Below, one piece after another: positions 53,341-64,000 of a stretch of DNA of 64,000 bases (position 1 is the stretch's first letter; every line of letters begins with the position of its first letter). The stretch spans positions 4,512,802 through 4,576,801 of the forward strand of contig JAJHZJ010000531.1 in the NCBI GenBank assembly GCA_023548195.1, read 5' to 3'. This DNA is from Bettongia penicillata ogilbyi. Its lineage: Eukaryota; Chordata; Mammalia; Diprotodontia; Potoroidae. The notes under the pieces are model-generated. The model had not been told where the DNA came from and did no database searches. It saw only the letters and a list, made by a program, of their open reading frames with translations. The position numbers and the translations under genes are program-made.

Positions 53341-53874
53341 AAATTAGGATTTCTAAGACACAGAAGGTGGGGGGTGAATGGGTATGGCAAATGGTGGGGA
53401 CAACTTATCTCACTGAATTTTTGTTAGGCTCAAGTCATATAACATATACAAAGTACTTTGTCACTTGTAAAGTGCCACATAAATGTGCTACGATTTTCAT
53501 ATGCATGGTGAAATACAAAAATATTACACTCTTTACCCAACTGTTTTGTCTCCTCTCCAGTTTTAGTCACTAGTGAGGAATTCTCCAGCTTGACACAATG
53601 CATTTCATATTGATACCATACTCTTCACGCCTTCTTATATTCCAGCCAAACTGACCTGCCAGTTGTTTCCTGGTCCTGTACTCTCTCCCCTCCATGTATC
53701 CAGGCAGTGTGTGCCTGGTCTCTGAGGGAGAAGTGTACACATACCATGGGTGTGGAGGAAGCACTTTTTTCTCGGAGACTGGCCCCAGATTGCCTGGGTA
53801 CACGCAAGTCAAGAAATCACCCTTCGAAAATGCAGAATTAACCACAGCAGGAATTTCCTCCACATCTCAGTCCA
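53341..53874. other. No recognisable gene or repeat
   Basis: Opposite-strand overlapping frames at 53570-53936 are each under 100 codons with no domain. Confidence 0.45.
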
Positions 53875-54612
53875 TTGAAATTGTTTTCCTTCCAAGTCCA
53901 ACTCACTTGTCATTTCTTCCAGGAAGCTATCCCTGATTCTCCTCCTCCTATTTTGCAAGAGTATTGTCTAGGTGTCCTTTTTGAGCTTACATTAATCAAT
54001 AAATCAGCAAATATTTATTAAGAATTTACTCTATGTTAGGCATACCACCTTGCATTATATTTATTTTTTAATTGCATGCATTTGTTTTCAACATTCAGTT
54101 CGATATTTTATAACTAATTTATTTATTTTTAGTTTTCAACATTTACTTCCATAAGATTTTGAGTTTCACATTTTCCCTCCCTCTTTCCCTTCTCCCCTCT
54201 CCACAACAGCGTGCAATCTGATATAGGCTCTACTTATACTTTCATATTAAGCGTATTTCTACATTAGTCTTGATGTACAGAAAAATTAGAAATAACGGGA
54301 TGAACCGAGAAAGAAGAAACAAAACGAAACAACAAAGGAGTAGGAGGGCAAATAGGATGCTTCCATCAGCATTCAGACTCCCAAGTTCTTTCTCTGGAGG
54401 TGGACAGCATTTTTCCATCCTGAGGCTTTTGGAATTGTCTTAGATTCTTTCATCACACATTATATTTATTTGTATCCTGCTAGTTTCTCTATTAGATTAT
54501 AAGCTTCATGAGGATAGGACTGATGTCTTTTTTTTCTCTCCATCTTTATATCCCCAGCACCTATGGAAGTGTCTTATGTGGAGAAGATACTAAATGTTTG
54601 ATAAATTAAATT
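53875..54612 (+). mobile_element. L2 3' region split by an L1
   Basis: Left 53875-54052 (TTCTTCCAGGAAGCTATCCC). Right 54472-54612 (GATTATAAGCTTCATGAGGA, TATCCCCAGCACCTATGGAA). The halves join in register at the L1 target site. Confidence 0.78.
54053..54471 (-). mobile_element. 5'-truncated L1 3' UTR with 14-bp target-site duplication
   Basis: Body 54067-54457. CATTATATTTATTT is repeated perfectly at 54053-54066 and 54458-54471. On minus the element runs from the ORF2/3' UTR boundary (CTCCAGAGAAAGAACTTGGG) to the A-rich tail. The last part (GTTTTCAACATT) occurs twice, near 54084 and 54133, so the 3' end carries a short internal duplication. Confidence 0.92.
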
Positions 54613-55706
54613 GTGATCCTATGGGTACAATTTAATATATATTAGTTAATAGGACTCACCTATAAAGGTGTCCTCCATGAGCTAGGATTGTGTCTGCTAA
54701 ATTAATGTACCTTGAAAATGGAACATAAAACGATGCCCTTAAATGAAGTTGGAAAGTATCATGTATTAAGTATTTCTTTGTAATAAGCAGTTCTTTGAAA
54801 AAGATAAGCAGGCAGATCATCATGCAGGATTCATTTCTATCAACTTCAGAAGACATGAAATGAGTACAATGAGCTGGAGTTGACTGGGACAGGGGGAGAG
54901 TTGCCATGACAGATAAGGTAGTGAATATCTTAATATTACAATTGAGTGGTAGATTAATGTTGAAATATTTTCCTGATTTCTAATCTCCTTTCTAAAGAAG
55001 AACTGTGAGTATTATTATATGCTTTTAAAAAAAAAAAGACTGCCTTTGATATTAAAAATACCTGACTTGTCAGGTCTTGGAGGAAGAAATGAGGTATAAA
55101 TGAACCCAGAGACCTGCTGATGAAAACAATTAAGAATGGTATAATCTAGAACTGTGGAGTCCATTCTATCCTAAATGGGTATTGAATGAACATTTAACAC
55201 ATGGAAAACAATGCACTGTATAAAATGTCCAACCTGTGACGACAGTGGAAGAGGGTTTTCTTTCTGAATGACAACATTTCAGGACAAATGGATAATGCTG
55301 CCTTTTAAAGTCAGGCTCCTGGAGGTTTCTGAATGTAATCTCCTCCAAAATCTTCTTTGCTTATTTTTCTTTCCTCTTAGACTACTAAATTGTTTAATCA
55401 TATCTGGAAATTATATCCTACAGGATTACATGCTAAAACTTTTTCAGTGAAACAATGTGGCCATTGTTCCTTTTTTTTAAACCTTTTTGTTTTAGTGTTG
55501 ACTCCTGAGTCCTTTGAAACAGTTAGCCAGTTACAATCACCCAACTCCACACATCCTTCTGGAGTCTAAGATGTTGGTATGATGTCTTGGTATTTACCCT
55601 CTTTCTCTTTATCTCTTTTCTCCATCTTCCAGGTAATTGCTTTCCTCTAATAATTGTTAGACTATAGTAGCATAGACTCTGCCTCATACGTGCAGAAAGT
55701 GCAATA
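54613..55706. other. No recognisable gene or repeat
   Basis: About 1.1 kb, AT-rich. An 83-codon minus frame at 54656-54907 has no domain. Confidence 0.45.
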
Positions 55707-55716
55707 GGAAATGGGG

Positions 55717-55859
55717 ATGAGGTGGCAAAGTGGATAGAACAGTGCCTCCGGAGTCAGGAGGACCTGAGTTAAAATTCAGCATCAAATACTTACTAGCTAT
55801 GTGACCCTGGACAAGTCACTTAACTGCAATTGCCTCCAAAAAAGAAAGAAAGAAAGAGA
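55717..55859 (+). mobile_element. tRNA-headed SINE, short form, with target-site duplication
   Basis: ATGAGGTGGCAAAGTGGATA, GTCAGGAGGACCTGAGTTAA, AACTGCAATTGCCTCC and an (AAAG)n tail at 55838-55859. AAATGGGG flanks both ends (55709-55716 and 55860-55867). Confidence 0.92.
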
Positions 55860-55867
55860 AAATGGGG

Positions 55868-56513
55868 TTGAGGAGGGAAAAAAGGTTAGAGGAAATCCTA
55901 TCTACCTCACTGGGTTGTTGTGGGGAAAGCACTAAATGTTAGGTTATTACTGCAGCACCCTCTCTATGTTTGTGTTCCCACCTCCGTTGGCCTCAGAAAG
56001 CAGTTTGATTATTCCTTCCTTCTGCTAACTCTGTGGGATTGAGTTTAAAGTTTAAGAATGTACTAAGACTTTTGGAAATCCCCATGGCTCCTCCAGGTGC
56101 TTCTCCCCCTTATCAGTTAACCAGTTAACTTCCCCAATATCAAGCAACTATTTGGCATTATTTAGCTTCAAAAGGAATATTTACTGATAACACAACAAGA
56201 ACAAAGCAGGGGCCCAAACCAGGAGGCTCACTCTCTCTTTTGCATATAAATACTCTTTTCCTGGGGAGAGAAGGTTAAAATTAGAAACACAAAGACACTG
56301 AAAAGGAGCACACAGGGCTGAAGGTTACCTTGAGACTTCGGACCTCCAGAGCCATTTTCTCACTCTGAGGAGACCTTGCCAACTTTGCTTCAGGGCACAA
56401 CTATTTTTTCTGATTCCTCCCAACTTGGGCCCTGGGCTAGAAACACATTTGTAATGGAATCTCAGGTTAGAGATAATGTTTTCGTTTACTGTTTCTTCCC
56501 TGTAAGTCTCTCT
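55868..56513. other. No recognisable gene or repeat
   Basis: The 142-codon minus frame at 56325-56753 covers this and the following SINE, and has no domain. Confidence 0.45.
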
Positions 56514-56730
56514 GGGGACTGATAGGTGGTACAGTGAATCAAATACGGATCTGGAGTCAGGAAAACTGAGTTTAAATCTGTCTTCAGACACTAGATGTGT
56601 TACTTTAGGCAAGTCACTTAAACCTGGTTGCCTCAGTTTCTTCATCTGTAAAATGAGCTGGAGAAGGAAATATCTCTGCCAACAGAACCTCAAATGGGGT
56701 CGCAGAGAGATACGACTGAAAATAACTAAA
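56514..56730 (+). mobile_element. tRNA-headed SINE, long form
   Basis: GGGGACTGATAGGTGGTACA, TTCATCTGTAAAATGAGCTG, TCAAATGGGGTCGCAGAGAG, ATACGACTGAAAATAACTAA. Confidence 0.9.
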
Positions 56731-57236
56731 CACACACACCCAAATCCCTCCACTCCTTTATATGAGAATTAACTTATTTGATCAAAGACTCCAGAGTTTT
56801 CAGGTAATACTTTTTTTTTTTGATAGACCATCTGCCATCTTGCCTTTGCTGCATCTTATTTGAAATAGTGTCCTATATTTCTTTTTCCCCTCTTTCCTTA
56901 TTTTCAGAGTGGCTAACTTTCATTTTGTAGAAGGATGTGATAATAGACTATATTCATTTCTCTAGAGTAGCCCAGGTATTATTTTGTTAGAAGATACAGG
57001 CATCTGAATAGATGGGATAACTTTCCCAAACAGAATTCTCAAAGTCTTTTTATACTGCTTTTGAACCTCACAGGCTGGTTGTGGTCCACTGATTTGAAAA
57101 ATAGTGAATGGTGACATCTTTGGCCTTTCTGGCCCTTTCTGGTATCCTTCACCTAGCAAAAATCTTCCATATCTCTCTTATGCCCATTGACAAATATAGG
57201 TAGTTCTCTACTTAGGCGTGTCTCTTACAGAAGCAT
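56731..57236. other. No recognisable gene or repeat
   Basis: Non-coding. Poly-T at 56811-56820. Confidence 0.4.
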
Positions 57237-57455
57237 TGAATTTCAGGGCTGGTGGAGATTTCAGGAGCCACGTAGCCCAACCTAGATTCAACAACGTACT
57301 CCACATTGTTCCATACATGACAAGTGGTGATTCAGCCAGAGCTTGAAGACCTTTGATAGGGAGAGCCTCACTACTTATTGAATCATTCCATTATAGTTTT
57401 GGAAAACTTAAATTATTAGGAAATTTTTCCCAACATTAAGCCAAAATTGACCTGT
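57237..57455 (-). mobile_element. CR1/L3 LINE fragment
   Basis: GAATTTCAGGGCTGGTGGAG, AGCCAGAGCTTGAAGACCTT, GGAGAGCCTCACTACTTATT and TTAGGAAATTTTTCCCAACA follow the antisense order of mammalian L3/CR1 3' regions. Confidence 0.75.
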
Positions 57456-57474
57456 TTTGCCTATTAAAACAATA

Positions 57475-57655
57475 TGCATTTATATCATGATTGAAAGTTT
57501 GCAAAGAACTTTACATACATTGTTATCTCATTGGAGCCTTGGACTGACCATTTGAGAGATGCACTACAGGTATCATTATCTGCATTTTAGAAATAATTAT
57601 ATAACTTATCCAGGTTCACACCACTAGTATTAGAGATAAAATGTAAATTCTGGTA
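57475..57655 (-). mobile_element. MIR SINE
   Basis: AGTTTGCAAAGAACTTTACA, CATTGTTATCTCATTGGAGC, TCCAGGTTCACACCACTAGT. Confidence 0.8.
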
Positions 57656-58533
57656 TTTTTGGTTTCAACTGTGATACCTTCCATAATCACTACAAAGTAG
57701 CCATGCCATTGGAGCGACCATGTTGCTATAGGACCTCCTCTTCTTTCCATGTTCCTTAGAATTCCTTCCTTCATGTCTGCTGGGTGCCTGAGATATACTA
57801 TTGCCCTTTCTCCATCATACCCTCTCTGTCTATCCCTGTGTCTCATTTTGTAATGAAGTTGAGTATCTGCGGCAGCAGAACCATTCATGGGAGGAAGAAA
57901 AGGGGAAATCCTCCTTCCCCATCCTCCAACGAACCCCCTTGTTACCTCCTCACTGATTTTGTCCTCCTGACTTCATTTTGTGACAGCTATCACATCCCAG
58001 TTCCTGTCAGAGCTTCTACCTCTTCATTAGCTCCTGTAATGAAATGACTAGTCTTTTCCCCTCCAAAATATTGACAAAGCTTCCTTTAATCTTTGTTTAG
58101 AAAGATGCCATTAGAAGTTTTGAGCTCTAACTGAAAAAGAGAAGGGTGTATTTGGGGTCTAGGAAGACCTCCAGGAAAGTGGCATGGATATTGGAGGTGG
58201 CCATTTAACTTCCTGTTTCCTATTACTAGGAATAAATAAATAAAATAATAGTTCTGGAAACCTCCAAAGTATTGCATGCTTGCTTCAGGAGAAAAAGTGA
58301 GACAGCATCTTGTTTGCTCAGTGAACAAAGGAAGAAACTTTGGTAGGAGGCAAGAGGGATGGATGGCATTGAAAAGGGAAGCAGATCCACAGATCCCTGA
58401 AAAATAAGTACCTAAGGTTCAAGGAAAAATAAGAGGATGGATTGGAGTCAGACTTGGATTGAAAAGTTTCTCTAAAGATTAATCCTGGCATGGGGTTGCC
58501 CCTTATCTCCTGGAGTCTTACCTTTTTATGTCC
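57656..58533. other. No recognisable gene or repeat
   Basis: Several short frames on both strands lack domains. Confidence 0.45.
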
Positions 58534-58739
58534 CTCCTCTCCTCCCTCAGATCCCTTCCACCTCTGTAGCTCACATTTCCTGAAAACAAGATACACACAC
58601 ACAGCCAACATCTTGGTGTACACACCCTACCCTACCATACCGGTTCCTTCCTCTCCCTTCTCGTGAACTCTTCCCTTTTTCTATTGCTCCTCTCTTCTTT
58701 CAGGTCCTTCGGTCTCTGCTCACATTTCTTGAAACATGG

Positions 58740-58788
<49 letters not shown>

Positions 58789-58828
58789 TACACACCCTAC
58801 CCATTCCTTCCTCTCCTGACTTTTATTG
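58534..58828. repeat. Local tandem duplication (about 150-bp unit) with an (AC)n tract
   Basis: Unit 1 (58534-58686) and unit 2 (58687-58828) share, in order, CTCCTCTC, GCTCACATTTC, ACACACACAC, TACACACCCTACC, CCTTCCTCTCC and TTCTATTG/TTTTATTG. The short AC run in unit 1 is expanded to about 45 bases in unit 2. Confidence 0.75.
58739..58797. repeat. (AC)n microsatellite
   Basis: Nearly pure CA repeat inside the second duplication unit. Confidence 0.97.
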
Positions 58829-60144
58829 CCATCCCTCTCACCCTTATACCCCCACTCCATCTATTCCCAGATACTCTACAGTGCCAGCACAGAAGATTAG
58901 CAAATTGATTGATTTTACATTGGAAACTCACTGGTGAGATCACAGGTAGAGAAATGGTCCCTTTCAATAATGATGTGATTTGCAAGTTCCTCTTAATGAT
59001 CTCATCACATTTTGTACAGACTTGTTTTCTTTATCTTGACATCTCTTTCTGCACCTAGACCTGAGTGGTAAGGTCCTCCTACCCTTTCTATTTGGAGCAA
59101 GCTCTTCTGGGCTTCCCTTGCTTTGTTCATCCTTCCATTGGGAAATCAAGGCAGGGCTCATGCCCAGCAAACACATCCCAACCTACTGTTGCTTATCTCC
59201 AGTCTATACAATGAATAATAAAATTGGACCTGAGAGTGAAGGTGGTTATTTGTACTAGTTGCCTGTTTATTGCCTAGCCGGCTGACCCATATCCCACTAG
59301 GCACCTGCAGCTTCTGTCTTTGTTCCTACCCTGGAATATATGATGTCAGATCATTTGCATAGCCAATGAGATCTTAGAATTCCCTGTGGAACAGTGGGGG
59401 GGGGGGAAGAGAAACCAAGACAGTTGATTAATTTGCATAATGCCCAGAGCTGTCTCTGGGAAGTAAACCAAGGAACAGTCAGGGTGATAGCCCCTTGCCA
59501 ACGGAATTTTGGTTCCTTGATGAAGGATACCTCATCATTAACAAATGAAATCCGTAGTTTGTCAGGTCAAAAGCAAAGATCTAGGTCACTCTCATGATAA
59601 AAGCCAGATCGAAAAAGTTAGAGATCCACTCTGTGGTGCTGGGACTGAAACGAAGAAGCTATGTCCTTTTTCACCTGAGTGAGATGGCAGAACCTTTCTT
59701 ATGTCTGATGGACCCTGGTGAAGCCTACAGACCTCTTCTCAGAATAATGTTTTTTAAATGCATAAAATAAGACACATGGAATTACAAAGGAAACTAATTA
59801 GGTTGAAATGCAGTTATCAAAATATTTCAAAGTGCAGATTGACTCAGCCTAGGAAAACCCCCCTGCCTCTCCCCTCTGATTGGGAAACTGGAAGGTGGAG
59901 TAACAAACTCCTCCCAAAGCCTTCCTTTCTAGAAATCTCAGAATTTTCAGGACTTTCCAATTTTGACTCAATTCCTGGGAATTGCATGCCTCCCTCTTCA
60001 GCTTTTCAGCTTCTTTTTGTGTACTGGCCTCTCTGCAATCTATGGTAACTTCTGTGAGTACAGGGATTGTCTTTCTTTTTCCTTATTTGCATCTAGATAC
60101 AAATGACCTGAGTCACTGTGTACACCACTCTTGGAAAAGTAAGA
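58829..60144. other. 1.3 kb without a recognisable gene; poly-G run
   Basis: A run of about 11 G lies at 59395-59406. No repeat family and no domain-bearing frame. Confidence 0.45.
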
Positions 60145-60149
60145 TTATC

Positions 60150-60390
60150 AAATTTTTGTCCAGTCATTTTCAGACTTGTCTTTTGTGACTCTCTTTGGTG
60201 TTTTCTTGGCAAAAATACTAGAAGGGCTTGCCATTTCTTTCTCCAACTCATTTTACAGATGAGGAAACTGAGGCAAGCAGGGTTAATTGATTTGCCCAGG
60301 GTCACACATAGTAAGTATCTGGGACCAAATCTGATCTCAAGATAAGTCTTCCTGATTCCAGGCCTTGTACTGTATCTACTGTGCCACCAG
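60150..60390 (-). mobile_element. tRNA-headed SINE, long form
   Basis: TGTCCAGTCATTTTCAGACT, GTTTTCTTGGCAAAAATACT, GATGAGGAAACTGAGGCAAG, CTGTATCTACTGTGCCACC. Confidence 0.9.
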
Positions 60391-61790
60391 GTCAGTTAAG
60401 TACAATTAACTCTGGGTCAATTAGCCAGCCACCCCTAAATATTTAAGCTGGTAGCCTTTCTGCCTTCCCTTACTTCAACCCTATGAGAGGAAAAAAAAAT
60501 CATTTCAAACAGTGAATTTATTCCCCCCAAAGATTTCACTAGACCAAGTCAGTTTTTAAGAAATTGCTATTCATAGTGATGTGTAATATTACAGTTCTTC
60601 CTGTATTTCTTTGGTTTTCTGATTGAGAAAACTGTCTCTCTGTTCTACGCCAGCACTTGGGGAAACAGATTTTCCACATTTGATTTCATCCTACTTAACA
60701 GAATGCTCAATAGTTTCTGATTTTATCCCTAGGTAGTTTCCTGACTCCCTCAGTGACTAATCCTTGCCATTTTCATAATTGTTCTGGATTGATAGGGTTG
60801 ATTGGATTTTATAGGAATTCTCAGTGGTCAGCTTCACTAAGGTTTGATCCAATCTGGCTGAAGTAAGGCAAGGGTTATTCCTGAAGAAGCTTGAGCTAGA
60901 TATCCCAGAGCATAAAAGAAATCCAAAAAGGAGAACCAGAAACAAAAACTGTTCATCAGTGCTGTAACCAGGCCCTTTTGTGCTTGGGCCAAGTACCAAC
61001 ACACTGCCCTTTCCCTCCCTGCCCTACTCCCTCCCCCAAAACTGCAATCTCAGTTGGAGGTAGCAGCCTCCTTATTTGAGGGAGACAAATATTCTGCCCC
61101 ATATAGAGGGGTGCAGGGAGCAGGGGAGAGTGGGGGAGGAGCTCACGAACAATTTGCAATATATTGACTTCCAATTAAGTCCTTGTTTCAACTCCGTGGT
61201 TGCTTTAGTGCTGTTGAAAGACAGAAAGTACTGTTCTGAATTTATTACTCATGGGCCTAGCCTTGGCTGCTCCGCCCTCCTTAAAACTGCTGCTATCTAT
61301 TACCAGAAAGGTCTAAAGTGGAACAGGTCAAGGAATAATCTGAACAGACCACAGAAAATTTAAGGTACATCTGGAACAGTGAGCACATTGGAAGGACTTG
61401 AGCAAATGCTCAAGCTAGGGGCTTCAGGTCTAACATTTCTGTTTATCTGTATTCTCCCCACCTTCACCCATGCTTACTCAGAGCAAGTCTTGCTCATAAT
61501 AATTTGCTTCTTTTCTTTATAAATTGTACATGGCTGACCACTATCAGCAAAGCCTTTTTTTTTGGCAAATGTGACAAGTCATATGAATTTTTTTCTCAAG
61601 GCAATAGGTTGCGTTGGGTGAGACTGTAGGTGAATCTGGACATTTAACCTCCTGATTGACCATGTTCATTTGGGTAAGGACCAACTTCAGTGAGACACAC
61701 AACGTATGAGTGTATAACAAAAAGTAAATTAGCCTTTTCAAGCACAGGACGCTCACATTCAACCTCAGTAGCATCAGTTCAAACTCTACT
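60391..61790. other. 1.4 kb without a recognisable gene or repeat
   Basis: Opposite-strand overlapping frames at 60956-61363 have no domain. Confidence 0.45.
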
Positions 61791-61879
61791 CACATTTATA
61801 TAGTGCTTTAATGTTTACAAAATACTTTCCTTTAATGTTTACAAAACACTTCTACCCTGCAAGGTAGACAAGGATGGGT

Positions 61880-62413
61880 GTATGGGGTGTCTATCAGGGA
61901 GGACTAGCACCTCTGGTGTGAGGGCTGCTGTGAGCCCTTTTCAGGACTGCTCATCCACCTTGGGTGTCCTCCTGAAATTCACTCAACTCTCACCTATGGA
62001 TCCAAGAAGCTGTAGCATGCACAGCAGACACACTCCAGTAAAACTGTCTTAGCAGATGGGCTAAACCATGTTGAGGGCAACAGACAGGCCTCAAGCCCAT
62101 TGGTGAGTTAGGGGAATGTCTACCCAAAGCATGTGAAGATTTTCCCCAGTGGAATGGGCAGATGAGAACAGTTTGTTCCAGTGGCCATAAAAGTGGCTGA
62201 CACAGGTATTGTGGAGGTATAAGAGCTTGGTCAGACATAAAAGATGCCAAAATCATCTACTTCATCCTAGCCATCATTAGTCTTCCTGATTTTTTGTCTT
62301 ACCATTAGACTTTGATGACTGTACAACTCTGCCTCACTGAAATCCAATTCATTTGCAAGTCAAGACATCACTCTGGGATATCCCTGGTCCTCTCTGAAAA
62401 CAAAGAATGAACA
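61880..62413 (+). mobile_element. Long RTE-tailed non-autonomous element, copy 2
   Basis: Aligns in order and at similar length with 14130-14660 on the other strand. Shared landmarks here are CTTTTCAGGACTGCTCATCC, CTCACCTATGGATCCAAGAA, ACACTCCAGTAAAACTGTCT, AGATGAGAACAGTTTGTTCC and CCAATTCATTTGCAAGTCAA. The 3' end (CTGAAAACAAAGAATGAACA) resembles the RTE-like tail and runs into an AT microsatellite, as is usual for RTE-type 3' ends. No coding frame. Confidence 0.72.
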
Positions 62414-62414
62414 A

Positions 62415-62516
62415 TAATATCTATATATGTATATCTACATATGTACATGTAGAGATATATATTTACATATATACACATTTATAGACAAATATGTATATAC
62501 ATATATTTATTTATAT
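62415..62516 (+). repeat. (ATATGT)n/(ACATAT)n microsatellite
   Basis: TATATATGTATATCTACATA-type units directly after the RTE-tailed element, so probably its expanded tail. Confidence 0.93.
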
Positions 62517-62620
62517 GATGATTGTTCCCATTTTACATACCAGGCAAATGAGGCAGAGAGAGGTTAAATAATGCTGATCATCTGGTTCCAAATACTGTCC
62601 TTTTCCCCTTCTGCCATATT

Positions 62621-63368
62621 TCTTTTGCATATGGTTTTGAGAAGTACTTCACAACTGCTGTGCAATCAATGCAACTGGTCATATGAAAGACATTAGGTCC
62701 ACTAGAATTCCCTTGCTGAAGAAGGATTAAAGCCTAGCTCAATACAGTCTGCTGGGGCATGTTGCTCTTTCCAAAGATGCAGAGTTAGTTCAGACAATAT
62801 CAAGTCCATTTGGCAGATCACTTTGACCTGTCTCCGTGATCTGACACTAGAATATTGCTTTCCTAACCTCAGATTTGATCTGTCAGTTAAGGCAAGACTT
62901 CCTTTTTATGACTTAGACCAACTCTCCCCCAAGGGTTGTGAATGAATTATGAATAGAGATATGGGCAGAAATCCTGTAAATAAAGATCTCTCATATAATT
63001 AAGGACTTAAGCAAAAATGATGCATATGGGGATGAAGAAACATCTGTCCATGGATATGTCAAATAAGTACCTTAATTAACAAGAGATAATGATTTACCTA
63101 GTACTTTTGAGGAGTGAATTATATATTTTATAATAACTAAGGATCAATAAGTAATTATTATCTTAATATATGAGAAGTAGACGGTAAGCACCGATGCCAT
63201 ATGTGATTAAACCTGGAAAATGGTGGCTTATCCACAAACTATTTCACATTCATCACAAACATTGACATGACATGAGTTGAGAAAGTCACAATTATGGAAA
63301 GAGAAACAAGGCTAAAGTGTCAGACTTGGTCTTTATTTCTTGCTGTTTTGCTCAACTCTACTTTGTAG
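62621..63368. other. No recognisable gene or repeat
   Basis: Non-coding. Confidence 0.45.
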
Positions 63369-63369
63369 C

Positions 63370-63655
63370 TCTTGGCTGTTCCTCACACAAGAGGCTCTGT
63401 CTCCCAATTTCAAGCACTTTTTCTGGCTGTCCTCATCATTTCTACCTCTTGGCTTCCCTGGCTTTTATTTCAAGTCCCAGCTAAAATTCTTCCTCTTACA
63501 GGAAGAAATTCTAGTGCCTTCTTCCTGTGGATAAGCTCCAATTTATCTTGTATATATCCTGTTTGTACATAGTTGTTTGCACCTTTCTCCCTTATTAGAC
63601 TATGAGCTCCTTGAAAGCTAGGACTGTCTTTTGCCTTATTGTGTTAACATGTTAA
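63370..63655 (+). mobile_element. L2 3' end
   Basis: TTTCAAGTCCCAGCTAAAAT, AGACTATGAGCTCCTTGAAA and GCTAGGACTGTCTTTTGCCT are in L2 order. The last few bases are lost. Confidence 0.82.
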
Positions 63656-63687
63656 GTAGTTCAACATTCAGGGCTATTGTAAAATTT

Positions 63688-63755
63688 TTTTTTTTGAGGC
63701 AATGGGGTTAAGTGATTTGCCCAAGGTCACACAGCTAGTAAGTATCTGAGGCCAC
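63688..63755 (-). mobile_element. tRNA-headed SINE fragment
   Basis: GAGGCAATGGGGTTAAGTGA, TTTGCCCAAGGTCACACAGC, TAGTAAGTATCTGAGGCCAC. Cut short on the right by an L1. Confidence 0.88.
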
Positions 63756-63757
63756 AT

Positions 63758-64000
63758 TTCCCTCCCAAAATTTATTTATTTACTTGTTGTCAATTTTCAA
63801 ATACCACTTCCATTAGTTTTAAATTTTCCCCCCTTCCCTCCCCAAGATGGCATGAGATCTTATATGGGCTCTCCACATACATTCTTGTTAAGCACATTTT
63901 CACATTAGTCACACTGCATTTAAGAATTGAAACAAATGGGAAAAAGCATGAGAAAAACAAAACAAAACATAACAAAAGAGAAAATGGTCCGCCTCATTCT
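63758..64000 (-). mobile_element. L1 3' end, running out of the window
   Basis: A-rich tail on minus (AAATAAATAAATTTTG near 63765), then the 3' UTR, with CCCCAAGATGGCATGAGATC and CATTCTTGTTAAGCACATTT on plus. Same subfamily as 2490-3280. The rest of the element lies beyond the window. Confidence 0.92.

Larger units (their letters stand above)
61793..62620 (-). mobile_element. MIR SINE split by an RTE-tailed element
   Basis: Left 61793-61876 (CATTTATATAGTGCTTTAAT, AACACTTCTACCCTGCAAGG), containing a 24-bp direct duplication around TTTAATGTTTACAAAA. Right 62517-62620 (GATTGTTCCCATTTTACATA, GAGGCAGAGAGAGGTTAAAT). Confidence 0.75.

Noticed and set aside
56325..56753. 142-codon minus frame
   Set aside because: Much of it is antisense to a tRNA-headed SINE at 56514-56730.
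58885..58915. U6 snRNA-like words (ACAGAAGATTAGCA)
   Set aside because: Only about 14 bases match. The rest of U6 is absent.

Overview
This is mammalian nuclear DNA and almost certainly from a marsupial. The diagnostic signals are marsupial-type L1 3' ends (runs related to TCAGATTGGCTAATATGAC and CCAACCATTCTGG), many tRNA-headed SINEs beginning GGGGCAGCTAGGTGG and ending in a GTCRTGAAGAGTC-type tail, MIR/CORE-SINEs, L2 3' ends, and an RTE-like LINE with SINEs sharing its tail. I cannot name the species. The sequence is AT-rich and CpG-poor. No host protein-coding gene with a believable multi-exon structure was found. The window reads as a gene desert or a very large intron, and nearly all recognisable content is retrotransposon-derived.

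Layout: 1-5.5 kb holds three L1 3' fragments. 7.9-9.3 kb holds an older L1 split by a composite SINE. 12.4-15 kb holds a possible mariner-like MITE, a TATG microsatellite, MIRs and a long RTE-tailed element. 15.7-18.5 kb is the most complete element: a full-length ORF1-only LINE (HAL1-like, minus strand) with 5' UTR, decayed ORF1, 3' UTR, poly-A and a 14-bp target-site duplication, inserted in an L2 remnant. 18.86-19.17 kb is a 7SL (SRP) RNA pseudogene. 20.7-22.5 kb is an L1 with a 5' inversion and a second L1 nested inside it. 26.0-26.8 kb is the 3' end of an RTE-like LINE. 27.1-27.8 kb is a nested SINE cluster. 32.4-33.4, 48.4-49.3 and 53.9-54.6 kb are L2 remnants split by younger SINE or L1 insertions. 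50.3-51.25 kb is strongly AT-rich. 61.8-62.6 kb is a MIR split by the second long RTE-tailed element. The right edge runs into another L1 3' end.

The elements work together only as parasites. L1 proteins are the expected source of mobilisation for the HAL1-like element and probably for the poly-A-tailed SINEs and the 7SL copy. The RTE-like LINE shares its 3' end with the composite SINEs and may have mobilised them. Nested insertions give a relative order: L2, CR1/L3 and MIR oldest, then RTE and composite SINEs, then tRNA-headed SINEs, L1 and HAL1. The best non-repeat candidate is a CpG-retaining stretch at 43.15-43.27 kb with a short, protein-like reading frame on the minus strand. I could not identify it.
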